Source: Agromyces allii (GTDB lineage Bacteria; Actinomycetota; Actinomycetes; Actinomycetales; Microbacteriaceae). Taken from it: a DNA stretch of 64,000 bases. Within the stretch, counting starts at the first letter, position 1. Each line of letters starts with the position of its first letter. Where the stretch lies: contig NZ_WBIN01000005.1 of the NCBI RefSeq assembly GCF_009749385.1, forward strand, positions 62,001-126,000, read 5' to 3'. Both the position numbers and the translations under genes were made by a program. The notes beneath the pieces were generated by a model. The model ran no database searches, was not told the DNA's origin, and worked only from the letters and a program-made list of their open reading frames with translations. Positions 45,219 to 54,756 of the stretch are shown piece by piece.

Positions 45219-48200
45219 TCAGGCGCTCCGCAGGGACTCGACCGGGTCGGCGGCGATCTCGATCGACCGCAGCACCGCCACGAGTTCATCGACCCCGGAA
45301 TCGCCGAAGAGTTCCTCGGGGCCGGTCTCCGCGATGCGGCGATACCGCTGGTCCTCGTACAACGCGTCGATCGGCACCGATCCGTCGTGCGCGAGCCGGT
45401 CGACGATGAGGTCGACGAACGAGATCTGTCGGGCGCCGAGGCGCTGGTGCGACACGAACTCGGCGAGTGCCTCCTGCGCGGCCGATCGTTCGAGTCCGAC
45501 GATCGAGCGGATGAATCGACCGAGACCCTTCGCGGCCGCGGCCGCAGCGTCGAGGTCGGCGAGGTCGGATGCCCCGAACTCCCCGCCCTCTCGCAACATG
45601 CGCTCGAGCTCCTCGACATCGGTCGCGGTGAGCTGTTTGCCGGTGCGGAGCTTGCGTAGGACGACGTGGTTCTCGTGGGCGACGAGGTAGGCGTAGAGCT
45701 TCGCCCGGAATCGTGCGGAGTCGACTCCCGGTGCGGCGAACACGAACTCCCCCGCCTCGGAGCGCACCTCGTCGTCGAAATCGGTGTAGACGGGGGCTTG
45801 ACGCGATACATCGATGAGCTTGACGAGCTCGCGCAGCCGAGTGCGCACGAGCTCGAGCAGGGGCAGCGTCACGTCCTGCCACCATTCCTCCCCCGCGACC
45901 GCGTCGATGAGGTCGAGGTGCTTCGCCACGGCAGGGATCGACCGCTGCTCACCGAGCGCCGAAGCGAGCGCACGGATGCGGTCGCGCGCCTGGGCGAATC
46001 CGGCATCCGCGGTGAGCACGCCGAGTTGGGCGCGCAGCACGAGCAGGTCGAATCGCTTGGCACGTTCGTCGGTGTCGGCAACGAGCGCTGCCGACGGCAG
46101 TTCGGCCAGTGCGGATGCCTCGGCGAGCGCCGCGGCATCCCCCTGCCATGCGTCTCCGCGTGCGAACCGCTCGACGAGTCGTCGGTGCGGGCGCACGAGC
46201 ACGTTGTGCTCGCTCATCTCGGCGACCACGCGTTGCAGGCGCTCGGCGAGGCCGGTGCGCAATTCACGATCGGCGGTGCCCACGAAGGTGCCGGCACCGC
46301 CGCCGACATCCGCCCGATCGATCTCGGTGATGAGCGCGAGCCGAGCGTCGAAGAGTCGACCGTGCAGCGACCGCGCGCTCGAGCCTGCCGCCTCGGGCAC
46401 GTCTTGATTGAAGTACTCGATGTTGCCGCCGACGTCGAAGACGATGAAGTCGCGCTTGTCTTCGCCGGGCCCGTAGATGTCGCGACGCAGGCGTGTGCCG
46501 CGACCGATCATCTGCCAGTACTTCGACTTCGAGAAGACGGCCTTGAAGAAGACGAGGTTGACGATCTCGGGCACGTCGATGCCGGTGTCGAGCATGTCGA
46601 CCGAGATCGCGATGTGCGGTGCTGCGTCCGGCCGGCCGAACTGTTCGATGAGGTTCTGGGCGCGGTCGTCGCTCGAGACGATGACCTGGGCGAAGTGCCC
46701 CGCGTACTCGGGGTAGTTCTCGTCGAAGCGCTGTTGGATGAAGCGCGCATGGTCGATGTTCTTCGCGAACACGATCGTCTTGCCGAGCCGGTCGCCCGCG
46801 GCGACGGTGCGCCCCTCGGTCATGAGAATGCCGAGCACGCGGTCGACGGTGTCTTCGTTGAAAAGCCAGCGGTTGACCGATTCGGCTTCGATACGGTCGG
46901 GGATCACCCCGTCTTCGCCCCACTCGGTGAGGTCCCAGTCCTCCTTCTGCTCATCGGTGAGATCGTCGTAACGGATGCCGCTGCGCACGAACTTCGATTC
47001 GATGCGGTGCGCGACGGGCGGCACGAGGTACCCCTCGTCGATCGCGGTGCCGAGCTCGTACGAGAACGTCGGAACGCCGTCCTCGAGGCGGAACAGACGG
47101 TAGGTGTTGTGGTCGACCTCGTCTTTCGGGGTCGCGGTGAGGCCGACAAGAGGGGCGTCGAAGTAGTCGAAGATCGCGCCGTACTTCTGGTACACCGAGC
47201 GGTGCGCCTCGTCGATGACGATGAGGTCGAAGAATCCGGGCCCGAAGCGGCGCAGCTCGGCGGTGCCGTCGCCTGCGGTGTCTCCCCCGCGGTTCAGCAG
47301 CCCCAGCATCGTCGGGTACGTCGACACGTACACGCGCCCTTCGACGTCGCGCGCGTCGAGCAGGTTCACGGTCGGGCTGCCGGGCAGGTGCTCCTTGAAC
47401 GCGTTCGCGGCCTGCGTGACGAGCGCCTTGCGGTCGGCGAGGAACAGCACGGTCTTCACGTGGTTCGCGCGGGTGAGCAGGTCGACGAGGCCGATGACCG
47501 TGCGGGTCTTGCCCGATCCGGTGGCCATGACGAGCAGCGCGTGTCGTTCGCGGTCGCGTTCGAATGCTTCGGTCACCGCGCGGATCGCCTGGTGCTGATA
47601 GGTGCGTTCGACGATCTGCGCATCGATGTCGATCGAGGCGAGCGGGTGCCGCACGCCGGGCTGTCGACGTTGCTGCAGACGTGTCAGCTCATCCTTCGTG
47701 TAGAAGCCCTGCACCTCGCGCGGCGGGTGGCCGGTACCGGCGGGTGCGTCGTCCCAGATCCAGTGCTCGTAGCCATTGCTCGTGAAGATGACGGGCCGCA
47801 TGCCGAAGCGGCGCTCGAGGGCGTCGGCGTAGAGCTTCGCCTGCTGCTGTCCGCTGCGGGGGTCGCGTTTCGTGCGCTTGGCCTCGATGAGCCCGAGCGG
47901 GCGGCCGTCGTCGCCCCACAGCACGTAATCCACGCGCCCGACGCCGCTCGGCGTTCCCTCGAGGTCGCCCACCTCGAACTCGATCGCGTGCTCATCGCGC
48001 GGATCCCAGCCCGCTTCGCGCAACAACTGGTCGATGAACTGGTCGCGGGTCTCGGCCTCGTTGTAGTCGTGCGTGTCGGGCACGGCCGCGTTCGCTGCCT
48101 TGACGAGGGCGACCTGCGCCTTGAGTGCGGCGTTCTCGGCGCGCAACTGCTCGCTCTCGGCCTCCTTCGCGGCGAGCGCGGCGTCTTTGACGGCGTTCTC

Positions 48201-48686
48201 GTCGAGCGCCTTCGCGAGCTCGGCCTTGGTCTTGGAGATGAGGCCAGGCTGGGGCTTCGGAATCGAGGCCGCGTCGAACGGCTTGCCTCGCATCGGTCGA
48301 TGCTCGGGCGTGCTCGCATACCGGGTCGCGAGCCAGTGCAGCGTGTGGAACAGCTCGCGCACGATCGCGAGGCTGTCCTGATTGGTGAGTGCGTAGGTCT
48401 TGTGCACGGCGTCGTTGCCGCGCTTGCGGATGAGGTTCATCTTCGTGAGCACCGCATCGCCGACGAGCCGTTTGAAGGTCGGTTCGTGCAGCAGGCTCGA
48501 CAGGTCGTCCTTGTACGGGCGCTTCAGCGAGGCATCCGCCCGATAGAGCCAGTAGACGCTGAGTTCGACCGTGCGGCGAGCGTAGAAGAGGCTCGAGCGC
48601 GGGTCGCCGTAGGTGTAGAACTCGGCGCGGGCGGCCTCGCTCGCGATCTCGGGCCAGTCGGGCGCCACGAAGTCGAAGTTGCCCAC
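45219..48686 (-). CDS. hsdR: Type I restriction enzyme, R (endonuclease/translocase) subunit
   Basis: HsdR of 1155 residues. Order: N-terminal DUF4145 domain (residues 15-110), coiled coil (160-200), endonuclease domain with VDYVLWGDDGRPLGLIEAKR (Asp, Glu-x-Lys of the PD-(D/E)xK fold, near residue 255), DEAD/helicase ATPase with LLVMATGSGKTRTV (Walker A), DLIVIDEAHRS (DEAH) and LTATPKDE, helicase C with MLDTGIDVPEIVNLVFF and QMIGRGTRLR, and an EcoEI-type C-terminal domain. GTG start with AGAGAGGA about 10 bases upstream. It restricts unmodified DNA together with HsdM and HsdS encoded 4-6 kb upstream. Confidence 0.93.
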   Translation of the reverse strand: MGNFDFVAPDWPEIASEAARAEFYTYGDPRSSLFYARRTVELSVYWLYRADASLKRPYKDDLSSLLHEPTFKRLVGDAVLTKMNLIRKRGNDAVHKTYALTNQDSLAIVRELFHTLHWLATRYASTPEHRPMRGKPFDAASIPKPQPGLISKTKAELAKALDENAVKDAALAAKEAESEQLRAENAALKAQVALVKAANAAVPDTHDYNEAETRDQFIDQLLREAGWDPRDEHAIEFEVGDLEGTPSGVGRVDYVLWGDDGRPLGLIEAKRTKRDPRSGQQQAKLYADALERRFGMRPVIFTSNGYEHWIWDDAPAGTGHPPREVQGFYTKDELTRLQQRRQPGVRHPLASIDIDAQIVERTYQHQAIRAVTEAFERDRERHALLVMATGSGKTRTVIGLVDLLTRANHVKTVLFLADRKALVTQAANAFKEHLPGSPTVNLLDARDVEGRVYVSTYPTMLGLLNRGGDTAGDGTAELRRFGPGFFDLIVIDEAHRSVYQKYGAIFDYFDAPLVGLTATPKDEVDHNTYRLFRLEDGVPTFSYELGTAIDEGYLVPPVAHRIESKFVRSGIRYDDLTDEQKEDWDLTEWGEDGVIPDRIEAESVNRWLFNEDTVDRVLGILMTEGRTVAAGDRLGKTIVFAKNIDHARFIQQRFDENYPEYAGHFAQVIVSSDDRAQNLIEQFGRPDAAPHIAISVDMLDTGIDVPEIVNLVFFKAVFSKSKYWQMIGRGTRLRRDIYGPGEDKRDFIVFDVGGNIEYFNQDVPEAAGSSARSLHGRLFDARLALITEIDRADVGGGAGTFVGTADRELRTGLAERLQRVVAEMSEHNVLVRPHRRLVERFARGDAWQGDAAALAEASALAELPSAALVADTDERAKRFDLLVLRAQLGVLTADAGFAQARDRIRALASALGEQRSIPAVAKHLDLIDAVAGEEWWQDVTLPLLELVRTRLRELVKLIDVSRQAPVYTDFDDEVRSEAGEFVFAAPGVDSARFRAKLYAYLVAHENHVVLRKLRTGKQLTATDVEELERMLREGGEFGASDLADLDAAAAAAKGLGRFIRSIVGLERSAAQEALAEFVSHQRLGARQISFVDLIVDRLAHDGSVPIDALYEDQRYRRIAETGPEELFGDSGVDELVAVLRSIEIAADPVESLRSA

Positions 48687-49005
48687 GTCGGCAGGTCCTC
48701 TCTCGGGGCGCCGGGCGGAGACGAACGACAGTGTCGATCAGCGAGGTCGGCGCAGTGCCTCCGAGCGTAGCGATTCGCACCGGTGAGCGGATGCCACGAC
48801 GCGGCGATCACCCCCGTTCGCGGGGTGCGTGCTCGTCGCCCTAGGTCGCCCGATCGTCACTGGGTATTCATCGCCGGGAGGCGTCATGCGCTGGACGTCG
48901 CCGGACGGTAAGGTGCTGCGCACGTTGCCCGAGCGGCCGGTGGGGCCCCCACTCGAACCGAGCGGCAAACGCGGTATGCGAAGAATGGACTGGACGGGCA
49001 AATTC
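48687..49005. other. Gap between the GIY-YIG gene and hsdR
   Basis: These 319 bases hold no convincing gene. CACCCC and GGGGTG near 48809-48826 can form a hairpin, perhaps a terminator of the accessory genes, and TACGCT about 100 bases before hsdR (minus strand) is a possible -10 without a good -35. hsdR therefore may have its own promoter. Confidence 0.4.
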
Positions 49006-49800
49006 TTATGGCTGCCCGCGCGTGAACAAGGGGTAGGCACTCGCGCGGTGCCGTACCGACACGTCGATCAGCCTCCCGGAATGGGCCGCCGTCATCGGTT
49101 CGGTGACGGCCCAAGTGTGAATCTGCCATCCGATCGAGCTGATCAATTGCAGTGCCATCAATGCGACGCTGGAGTCCGCAAGATCGTGCTCGCGTGCCAG
49201 ACCAGGTGCCACGACGGCATCGTCCAGCGGGATCCGAGTGGTGAAGAACGGGCGACCGGCGTCCCATGCTCGCTGCGCGTCCCGTTGGCATGACTCGAGG
49301 TGGAGACGGAGTAGCTTCTCTCGCTGTTCGGGAAGACGAGTGTTCTGTGCCTTTCCACCCTTGCGGTTCGCGAATGGCAAGGTGCCGTGCTCCGCCGCGA
49401 AGTCGGCCAGCAGGCCAGATTCGACGGACTCGGGATCTACATCGGGCGTCTCCCGCCATGAGACGCGCAGGTCGGCGCTGTCGGCCAACTGCCAGATCAT
49501 GCGCCCGCCCCAATGGCCGACCAACTGGCCCGCACCATGGCGCCGGTACTCCGAGAGCCGCCTGCGCAGATTGGTCGCCTTGCCGATGTAGATGACGGAT
49601 GCCGCGGGCACCCAGGCCCGCTCGAGTTCACCGACCGGCAGTGTCGGGTTCTTCCCCTTGAACCATCCTGCCGGATTCGTCTCGAGGAAGGCGGGCGGGG
49701 CATCACTCTCACGGACCACCACGTACACGCCCGGCCCGGTCGGGACCCTGACGCTCGGGAGGAGATCGAACCGAACTGACCCACTGAAGCCCTCCATCAA
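49006..49800 (-). CDS. GIY-YIG nuclease family protein
   Basis: A 264-residue protein with an N-terminal GIY-YIG nuclease: GVYVVVRES supplies the first strand and SVIYIGKATNLRRRLSEYRRHG the YIG strand plus the catalytic Arg, with the conserved Glu in DPESVESGLLADFAAEHG. The domain contains an insert of about 35 residues between GVY and YIG. The remaining 100 residues (a possible helical domain) match nothing I know. Its start overlaps the previous gene by 4 bp. It lies between hsdS and hsdR, an unusual place; the usual family roles are DNA repair, mobile-intron endonucleases or restriction. Confidence 0.75.
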   Translation of the reverse strand: MMEGFSGSVRFDLLPSVRVPTGPGVYVVVRESDAPPAFLETNPAGWFKGKNPTLPVGELERAWVPAASVIYIGKATNLRRRLSEYRRHGAGQLVGHWGGRMIWQLADSADLRVSWRETPDVDPESVESGLLADFAAEHGTLPFANRKGGKAQNTRLPEQREKLLRLHLESCQRDAQRAWDAGRPFFTTRIPLDDAVVAPGLAREHDLADSSVALMALQLISSIGWQIHTWAVTEPMTAAHSGRLIDVSVRHRASAYPLFTRGQP

Positions 49801-50540
49801 AGTTCCTCGCTGAGCTCTGCGCGCGGCGCCTTGGACTCAGGACCTGTGTCTGCTTCGGCCGAGTCATCCCATGAGAGGCGGATGTCGCCGAACGCGAGGT
49901 TCGATGCCGTGATGACTCCTTGGCTGGCGAGCGCGTTGGCTGCGCCGCCGATGACGGCGCCGATGCCGAACGGCACCACCTTGCCAAGTACGATGATGCC
50001 CTGCTTCGTGCCGTACTTGGTGATGAAGTTGTGCCCGAGCACCTTGTTGGCCGCCTTGATCTGGCTCATCGGAATCTTCGAGACGAGCTGTCGCGCCCAG
50101 TGCTGTCCGGTGCGTTCGGCGACCTGCGTGACGCTCTTGGCTCCGAGGTCGCCGAGCAGGATCGCCATCACCAGAGTGCGACGGCGTTCGATGTCGTCGA
50201 CCCGGATGCCCTGCACCTCGGCTCGCGCGAGAATGTAGAGCACGGTCGCGTTGAGGAATGCGATGGCTTCACCACCCGAGATCGCGAGTGCGACGCCGGT
50301 GCCGACAGCGGGCGCCGCCGCAGCAGCGCCGACGCCGACGCCACCCGCGATCGTGGCGGCACGCAGTTCGACGTTGAGCCGCTTGACGACCTGCTCGGGT
50401 GTCGCGTCCGGGCGGTTCACCCGAATGCGGGCGATGTGCCGATCGGTCATCGGCGCCTGGAACGTGAGCGCCTTATCGAGCAGCGCAAGCGTCAGACCTT
50501 GCTTCGCCGGGGCGTCGTCGATCACGGTCGCATCAGTCAT
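49797..50540 (-). CDS. Conserved actinobacterial protein with glycine-rich hydrophobic segments
   Basis: A 247-residue protein of a family that I recall from many actinobacteria without a known function. Residues about 64-110 are a Gly/Ala-rich hydrophobic stretch (GGVGVGAAAAAPAVGTGVAL), then a charged part (IERRRTLVMAILLGDLG), then ANKVLGHNFITKYGTKQGII and a second hydrophobic glycine-rich segment (GKVVPFGIGAVIGGAANALA). It looks like an EcsC-type or pore-like membrane-associated protein. It overlaps the GIY-YIG gene by 4 bp and lies 57 bp after the zinc-ribbon gene. Confidence 0.65.
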   Translation of the reverse strand: MTDATVIDDAPAKQGLTLALLDKALTFQAPMTDRHIARIRVNRPDATPEQVVKRLNVELRAATIAGGVGVGAAAAAPAVGTGVALAISGGEAIAFLNATVLYILARAEVQGIRVDDIERRRTLVMAILLGDLGAKSVTQVAERTGQHWARQLVSKIPMSQIKAANKVLGHNFITKYGTKQGIIVLGKVVPFGIGAVIGGAANALASQGVITASNLAFGDIRLSWDDSAEADTGPESKAPRAELSEEL

Positions 50541-50597
50541 TCGGGATTCTCCATTCGGGTGTTGAGTGCACGTTCATTCAGCTCGACGAGCGACGTG

Positions 50598-51575
50598 TCA
50601 TTCGGTCTCGGGTGCCTTTTCCACGGGGCAACTGCCGATCTGGATGGGTCCGAGGCTGAAGTCGCAGTACTCGACGTACGAGATCTCGGACTTCCAGTCC
50701 TTGTTCGTGATCGAGGTCTGTTCTGGGGCAGGTCGGAGGTAGGCCCAGCCCCAAATTCCGTCGTCGCCGGCCCGGGTTGTGCAGCCGGAGCCGCAGTCCG
50801 CCAAGCGCGCCTTGACGTCATCGATGAACGTCGAGAGCGAGTCGCACGTGCTGCGCGCTGAGACGGTCAGCTCGCCGAGGCACACCGAGTTGTACATCGC
50901 GATGTGCATGCTCACGCACGCACGGTAATCGTCACCGTCACCGCAGATCTGGCCGGCCCCGCCGCCCCACGATGGTTCCCGCGTCAAACTCAGCGCCGCC
51001 CCGTACCCTTGCGACTCCGTCGCGGGCTTCGACTCCTGCAACACCACGTCGTACGAGTAACCGTTGTTCAGTCCCACGACCACGAGCACCCCGAGGATGC
51101 TCGACACTGCGGAAACGGTGATGGCGACGGTGAGCACCGCCACATACGCCGGAGCGAATCCACGCCCGTCGGTGCGTCGTCTCAGGGAGACGTCGATGCA
51201 CAACACCACGAAGGACAGCAGCCCGAGCGCTCCGGGAATCCAGGAGTAGCCATCGATGAGCAGGATGTTCGACGCGACTAGGCCTACGGAGGTGAATCCG
51301 GCGACCACCCACCAGAAGATGCGCCATCCCCGGGTCAGCGGGCCATACGAGCGCCTGCCGCATTCCGTGCACGTGAAGCGACGCATGCCGGCGAATCCGG
51401 GCTTCACGTCGCCCGTGAACGCCGCACCACAATGGCGGCAGGTCCTCTCCGACGTCGTCGGCGCTGACAGGTCGTCCGGGCTGTCCGTCTCGGCGGCGTC
51501 AGCCGTGGGGCGTGGGGCTTCGGTCATCGATGTCCGTTCGGGTTCACGGAAGCAGAGATGTCGCGGGTACGACAT
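50598..51575 (-). CDS. Zinc-ribbon membrane protein with Cys-rich outer domain
   Basis: A 325-residue protein. A cytosolic zinc ribbon (CRHCGAAF ... FTCTECGRRSYG, residues 46-76) leads into about three membrane helices (88-165: IFWWVVAGFTSVGLVASNILL, GALGLLSFVVLCIDVSL, AVLTVAITVSAVSSILGVLVVVG). The last 140 residues face outside and contain eight or nine cysteines, probably disulfide-bonded. No family recognised. The ATG at 51573-51575 has GAGGG 6 bases upstream; an ATG 16 codons in is an alternative. It lies in the hsd operon after the 73-residue gene (36 bp gap). Confidence 0.65.
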   Translation of the reverse strand: MSYPRHLCFREPERTSMTEAPRPTADAAETDSPDDLSAPTTSERTCRHCGAAFTGDVKPGFAGMRRFTCTECGRRSYGPLTRGWRIFWWVVAGFTSVGLVASNILLIDGYSWIPGALGLLSFVVLCIDVSLRRRTDGRGFAPAYVAVLTVAITVSAVSSILGVLVVVGLNNGYSYDVVLQESKPATESQGYGAALSLTREPSWGGGAGQICGDGDDYRACVSMHIAMYNSVCLGELTVSARSTCDSLSTFIDDVKARLADCGSGCTTRAGDDGIWGWAYLRPAPEQTSITNKDWKSEISYVEYCDFSLGPIQIGSCPVEKAPETE

Positions 51576-51611
51576 GGCTGCCCTCGGGGTGGGTGGTTCG
51601 TCTGCGCGCGG

Positions 51612-51833
51612 CTAGAAACCGCGCGGATTCTGGCGCTGCTGGAGGTATCCGCGACGAGCGCAGAGGCGCTGCCAGGCGAGCTCGTCGACTCGGCTCATGT
51701 TGCGGGCCCGCACCCGGCAGATGTGCTGCCAGCCGTCGCGACTCATGAGGTCTTCTGAACTCACGGAGTTCGCGTTGATCGCGCGCACGATTCCGGCATC
51801 CGACGAGCCGCTCGACTTGCCGAACCCGAACAT
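51612..51833 (-). CDS. Small protein co-translated with hsdS
   Basis: A 73-residue, basic protein with a Gly/Ser N-terminus (FGFGKSSGSSDAG) and the stretch SSEDLMSRDGWQHICRVRARNMSRVDELAWQRL. Its ATG shares a base with the hsdS stop (TGATG), so translation is coupled. No domain recognised; by position it could be a regulatory or antirestriction-like partner of the type I enzyme. Confidence 0.6.
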   Translation of the reverse strand: MFGFGKSSGSSDAGIVRAINANSVSSEDLMSRDGWQHICRVRARNMSRVDELAWQRLCARRGYLQQRQNPRGF

Positions 51834-52981
51834 CAGAGCTCCCCGCGGAACGCGCGGTGTTGGAGGGAGGCGAACAAGGCGTCGAGTTCTCGAAGGACGC
51901 GCTCCGCTGTACGTTTTGACGCTTCGATCCGTCTCACGCTCTCGACAAACCGATTCTGCTTGACACGGCTCGGCACGACAGCTGGGAATGCCTTGAGCTG
52001 CGTGGAATTGATTGACGCGATTCCGGTGGTTTGCTTGGCCATACGTAGGAAGTACGCCTTGCCGTACTCGCTGCCGACATGCCAGTTCAGGTACAGCGGG
52101 TCGACGTCACCAGATTTCAGCCGAACCCGGAAGATGTGGTTCTGGTGAATCGACTCCGGAAGTTCATCGTTCCAGAGCACTCCGCGCCCGAGCTTGTCCG
52201 GGTCGCCGCCCTCGGTGAGCAGCAAGTCCCCCGCTCGCAGCCGGTATCGCTCGATCTCCGTCGCTGTCGCCTCGATACGCTTCACATTGGTGAGATCGAT
52301 CCGCTTGTCCTGGACATTCACGACTGCCATAAACGGAACTTCACGCATCGCGGCACCGTTGGTCTTTCGCCCCTTCGTGATGCCGGACGACACGTCAGCG
52401 ATCTCGGAAAGAGGCAGTACACGGCCTTCGCGCTTCGCGAACAGCTCTCGATAGACAGCGTCCGCGGCCTCATCGTGGACCTTCACAGATCGAGCCTGTC
52501 GACCACGGAGGGCGTCGGCCTCGTCGAGGATGGCGGCGATGCGGCGTTGTTCGGGGAGGGGTGGGAGGGCGAACGACATCCGGCCCAGCGTCGCAAGTGA
52601 AATCGATTTGCGCCGCTCTGCCGTCCCGTTCCCCATCGTCGCGTACTGCGCAAGTGCAGTCGGGCTCTTGAGGAATCGGTACAGGTACTCGGGGTCGACC
52701 CGCTGCTCATCGATCGAGAAAACCGTGTACATGGGACTGATCAACGAGCGCTCGGTAGCCCGCCCGATGGAACCTTCATCGAGGTGGATAGTGGCGTACG
52801 CGAAGTCCCCCTGCTCGACAAGCTTGTACGTCGAGAGGTCCTTGCTATGAACCTGTTTCGTGAAGTACTCGTCACTTCGGACGAAACCGCGGTGCTTCGT
52901 CACGGAGTAGACGGGAGCAAGCCGGTTGCCTGCACGGGAACCAGCGGACTTGATCAGGTCGTCCAGCCGAACCGTCGTCAC
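51833..52981 (-). CDS. hsdS: Type I restriction enzyme, S (specificity) subunit
   Basis: Specificity subunit of 382 residues. Two target-recognition domains (about residues 1-150 and 180-340) are each followed by a conserved helical spacer: LPPLPEQRRIAAILDEADALRGRQ is the central one and RVKQNRFVESVRRIEASKRTAERVLRELDALF the distal one. The recognition sequence cannot be read from the protein. The start is GTG overlapping the hsdM stop as GTGA. GC content in the second recognition domain (about 51.9-52.4 kb) is lower than around it, in keeping with exchange of specificity domains. Confidence 0.9.
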   Translation of the reverse strand: MTTVRLDDLIKSAGSRAGNRLAPVYSVTKHRGFVRSDEYFTKQVHSKDLSTYKLVEQGDFAYATIHLDEGSIGRATERSLISPMYTVFSIDEQRVDPEYLYRFLKSPTALAQYATMGNGTAERRKSISLATLGRMSFALPPLPEQRRIAAILDEADALRGRQARSVKVHDEAADAVYRELFAKREGRVLPLSEIADVSSGITKGRKTNGAAMREVPFMAVVNVQDKRIDLTNVKRIEATATEIERYRLRAGDLLLTEGGDPDKLGRGVLWNDELPESIHQNHIFRVRLKSGDVDPLYLNWHVGSEYGKAYFLRMAKQTTGIASINSTQLKAFPAVVPSRVKQNRFVESVRRIEASKRTAERVLRELDALFASLQHRAFRGEL

Positions 52982-54498
52982 GCGACATCCGCCTTGCTTG
53001 CCAACATCCCCCGCAGCCGCGTGAGCCCCGCGGCGATCTCTACCTCGAGTGCATCCAGCTCGTCGAGGATCTCCTCCGGACTCCGATGCTCGACTTCCTC
53101 ATGCTCGATCTCCTTGTACCGGTTGATCGAGAGGTCGTAGCCGTTGTCGACGATCTCCTGCTTGGGCACGAGGAAGCTCTGCGCGGTTCGCGGGCGGTCG
53201 GCCTCGGGCGAGACGTCCGGCCCCGAAAGCGACAGCCAGCGTGTAAGCACATCGGGCAGGTCGTTCGCCTCGATTGGCGTGCGCTTGTCGTCGAGCGTGA
53301 AGCCGTCGGCACGCACGTCGTAGAACCAGACGTGGTCGGTTCCGCCAGACGAGGTCTTCGTGAAGAACAGGATGGCGGTTGAGACGCCGGTGTACGGCTT
53401 GAATGTTCCGCTGGGCAGCTTCACGACGGCATCGAGCTTGTGGTCCTCGATGAGCAGCTTTCGCAGCGCCTTGTGCGCGTTCGACGAGCCGAAGAGCACG
53501 CCGTCGGGCACGATCACGGCCGCGCGTCCGCCATTCTTCAGCAGCTTGACCATGAGCGCGAGAAAGAGCAGCTCGGTCTTCTTCGTCTTGACGACCTGCA
53601 GCAGGTCCTTCGCGGTCGTCTCGTAATCGAGCGATCCGGCGAACGGCGGGTTCGCGAGCACGAGCGTGAAGTCCTCGGATGCCGGATGGCCCTCGGCAAG
53701 CGAATCCGCGCGTTCGATCACGGGGTCTTCGACGCCGTGCAACAGCATGTTCATGCTGCCGATCCGCGCCATGGCGGCGTCGGAGTCGTAGCCGGTGAAC
53801 GCCTGCGTGTTGAAGAAGTCGCGCTTCGCGGCATCCGCGAAGATCTCGTCTTCATGGTGCTCGCGCAGGTACTCCTCGGCCATGACGAGGAAGCCCGCGG
53901 TGCCGGAGGCGGGGTCGATGATGCGGTCGTAGGGGGTCGGCGCCGACATGTCGACCATGAGCTTGATGATGTGCCGGCTCGTGCGGAATTGGCCGTTGGT
54001 GCCCGAGGTTGCGAGCTTGCCGAGCATGTACTCGTAGATGTCACCCTTGGTGTCGCGATTCTCCATGGGGATGTCGGCGAGCAGGTCGACGACCTTCGCA
54101 AGCAGGTTCGCGTTCGGAATCGTGAACCGCGCGTCCTTCATGTTGCGCGCGTAGCTCGAACCCTCGACGCCCATGCGGCGCAGGAACGGAAACACGTGCT
54201 CGCCGACGATGTCGTACATCTCCTGCGGCGAGCGGTTCGAGAACACGCTCCACCGCAGGTCGTCGTAGGGACGCGGGGTTCGCCCGGTGTCATCGATGCC
54301 CTCGGGGAAGACGCGCCGCTCAATCGGCTTTCCGGTGCGGTTCGCCTTGCGCTCCTCGCGCGTCTGGATCTCGTCGAGCCGACGGATGAACAGCAGATAC
54401 GTGATCTGCTCGATCACCTCGACGGGGTTCGCGATGCCGCCCGACCAGAACGCTTCCCAGACCTTGTCGACCTTCGGCCTGAGCTCACCAGTGACCAT
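52978..54498 (-). CDS. hsdM: Type I restriction enzyme, M (N6-adenine methyltransferase) subunit
   Basis: DNA methyltransferase of 506 residues. The N-terminal helical HsdM_N domain (VDKVWEAFWSGGIANPVEVIEQITYLLFIRRLDE) precedes the N6_Mtase domain with the S-adenosylmethionine site DPASGTAGFLVMA and the catalytic NPPFAGS; YDVRADGFTLDDKRTPI follows. It methylates adenine in the HsdS target to protect host DNA. ATG at 54496-54498. First gene of the locus, divergent from the coiled-coil membrane protein gene. Confidence 0.93.
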   Translation of the reverse strand: MVTGELRPKVDKVWEAFWSGGIANPVEVIEQITYLLFIRRLDEIQTREERKANRTGKPIERRVFPEGIDDTGRTPRPYDDLRWSVFSNRSPQEMYDIVGEHVFPFLRRMGVEGSSYARNMKDARFTIPNANLLAKVVDLLADIPMENRDTKGDIYEYMLGKLATSGTNGQFRTSRHIIKLMVDMSAPTPYDRIIDPASGTAGFLVMAEEYLREHHEDEIFADAAKRDFFNTQAFTGYDSDAAMARIGSMNMLLHGVEDPVIERADSLAEGHPASEDFTLVLANPPFAGSLDYETTAKDLLQVVKTKKTELLFLALMVKLLKNGGRAAVIVPDGVLFGSSNAHKALRKLLIEDHKLDAVVKLPSGTFKPYTGVSTAILFFTKTSSGGTDHVWFYDVRADGFTLDDKRTPIEANDLPDVLTRWLSLSGPDVSPEADRPRTAQSFLVPKQEIVDNGYDLSINRYKEIEHEEVEHRSPEEILDELDALEVEIAAGLTRLRGMLASKADVA

Positions 54499-54756
54499 TG
54501 CGCGCGTCGCCGCCCCTTCGTGTTCGCGTGCCGTCGTGGCACGCAACCTCGATCTTCGCAGAGGGTCGGATGTCGCGAGGCCTCCGGAAGGCGTTCTCCC
54601 CCACTTCGGGGGCGGTCGGCGCATTTCAGGGCTTGCCCGGACGTCGAATGTCGGTGGCCGGGTGCATCCTGATCCACTTGCCGAGCGCACGGTCGGCGGT
54701 CATCACGGTCTCGAGATCCGGATGCCACACAGCGGGCGTGCGCCCAGGAGACGATG

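Noticed and set aside
45666..48770. Plus-strand open frame of about 1000 codons opposite hsdR
   Set aside because: No recognisable domain; hsdR shows all its family motifs.
48829..49293. Plus-strand frame of 154 codons overlapping the end of the GIY-YIG gene
   Set aside because: No ribosome site or known domain, and it runs antisense to a gene whose frame stays open to 49006.
49006..49800. GIY-YIG gene as a homing endonuclease or transposon
   Set aside because: It is co-translated with the preceding gene, and no intron, inverted repeat or target duplication is visible.
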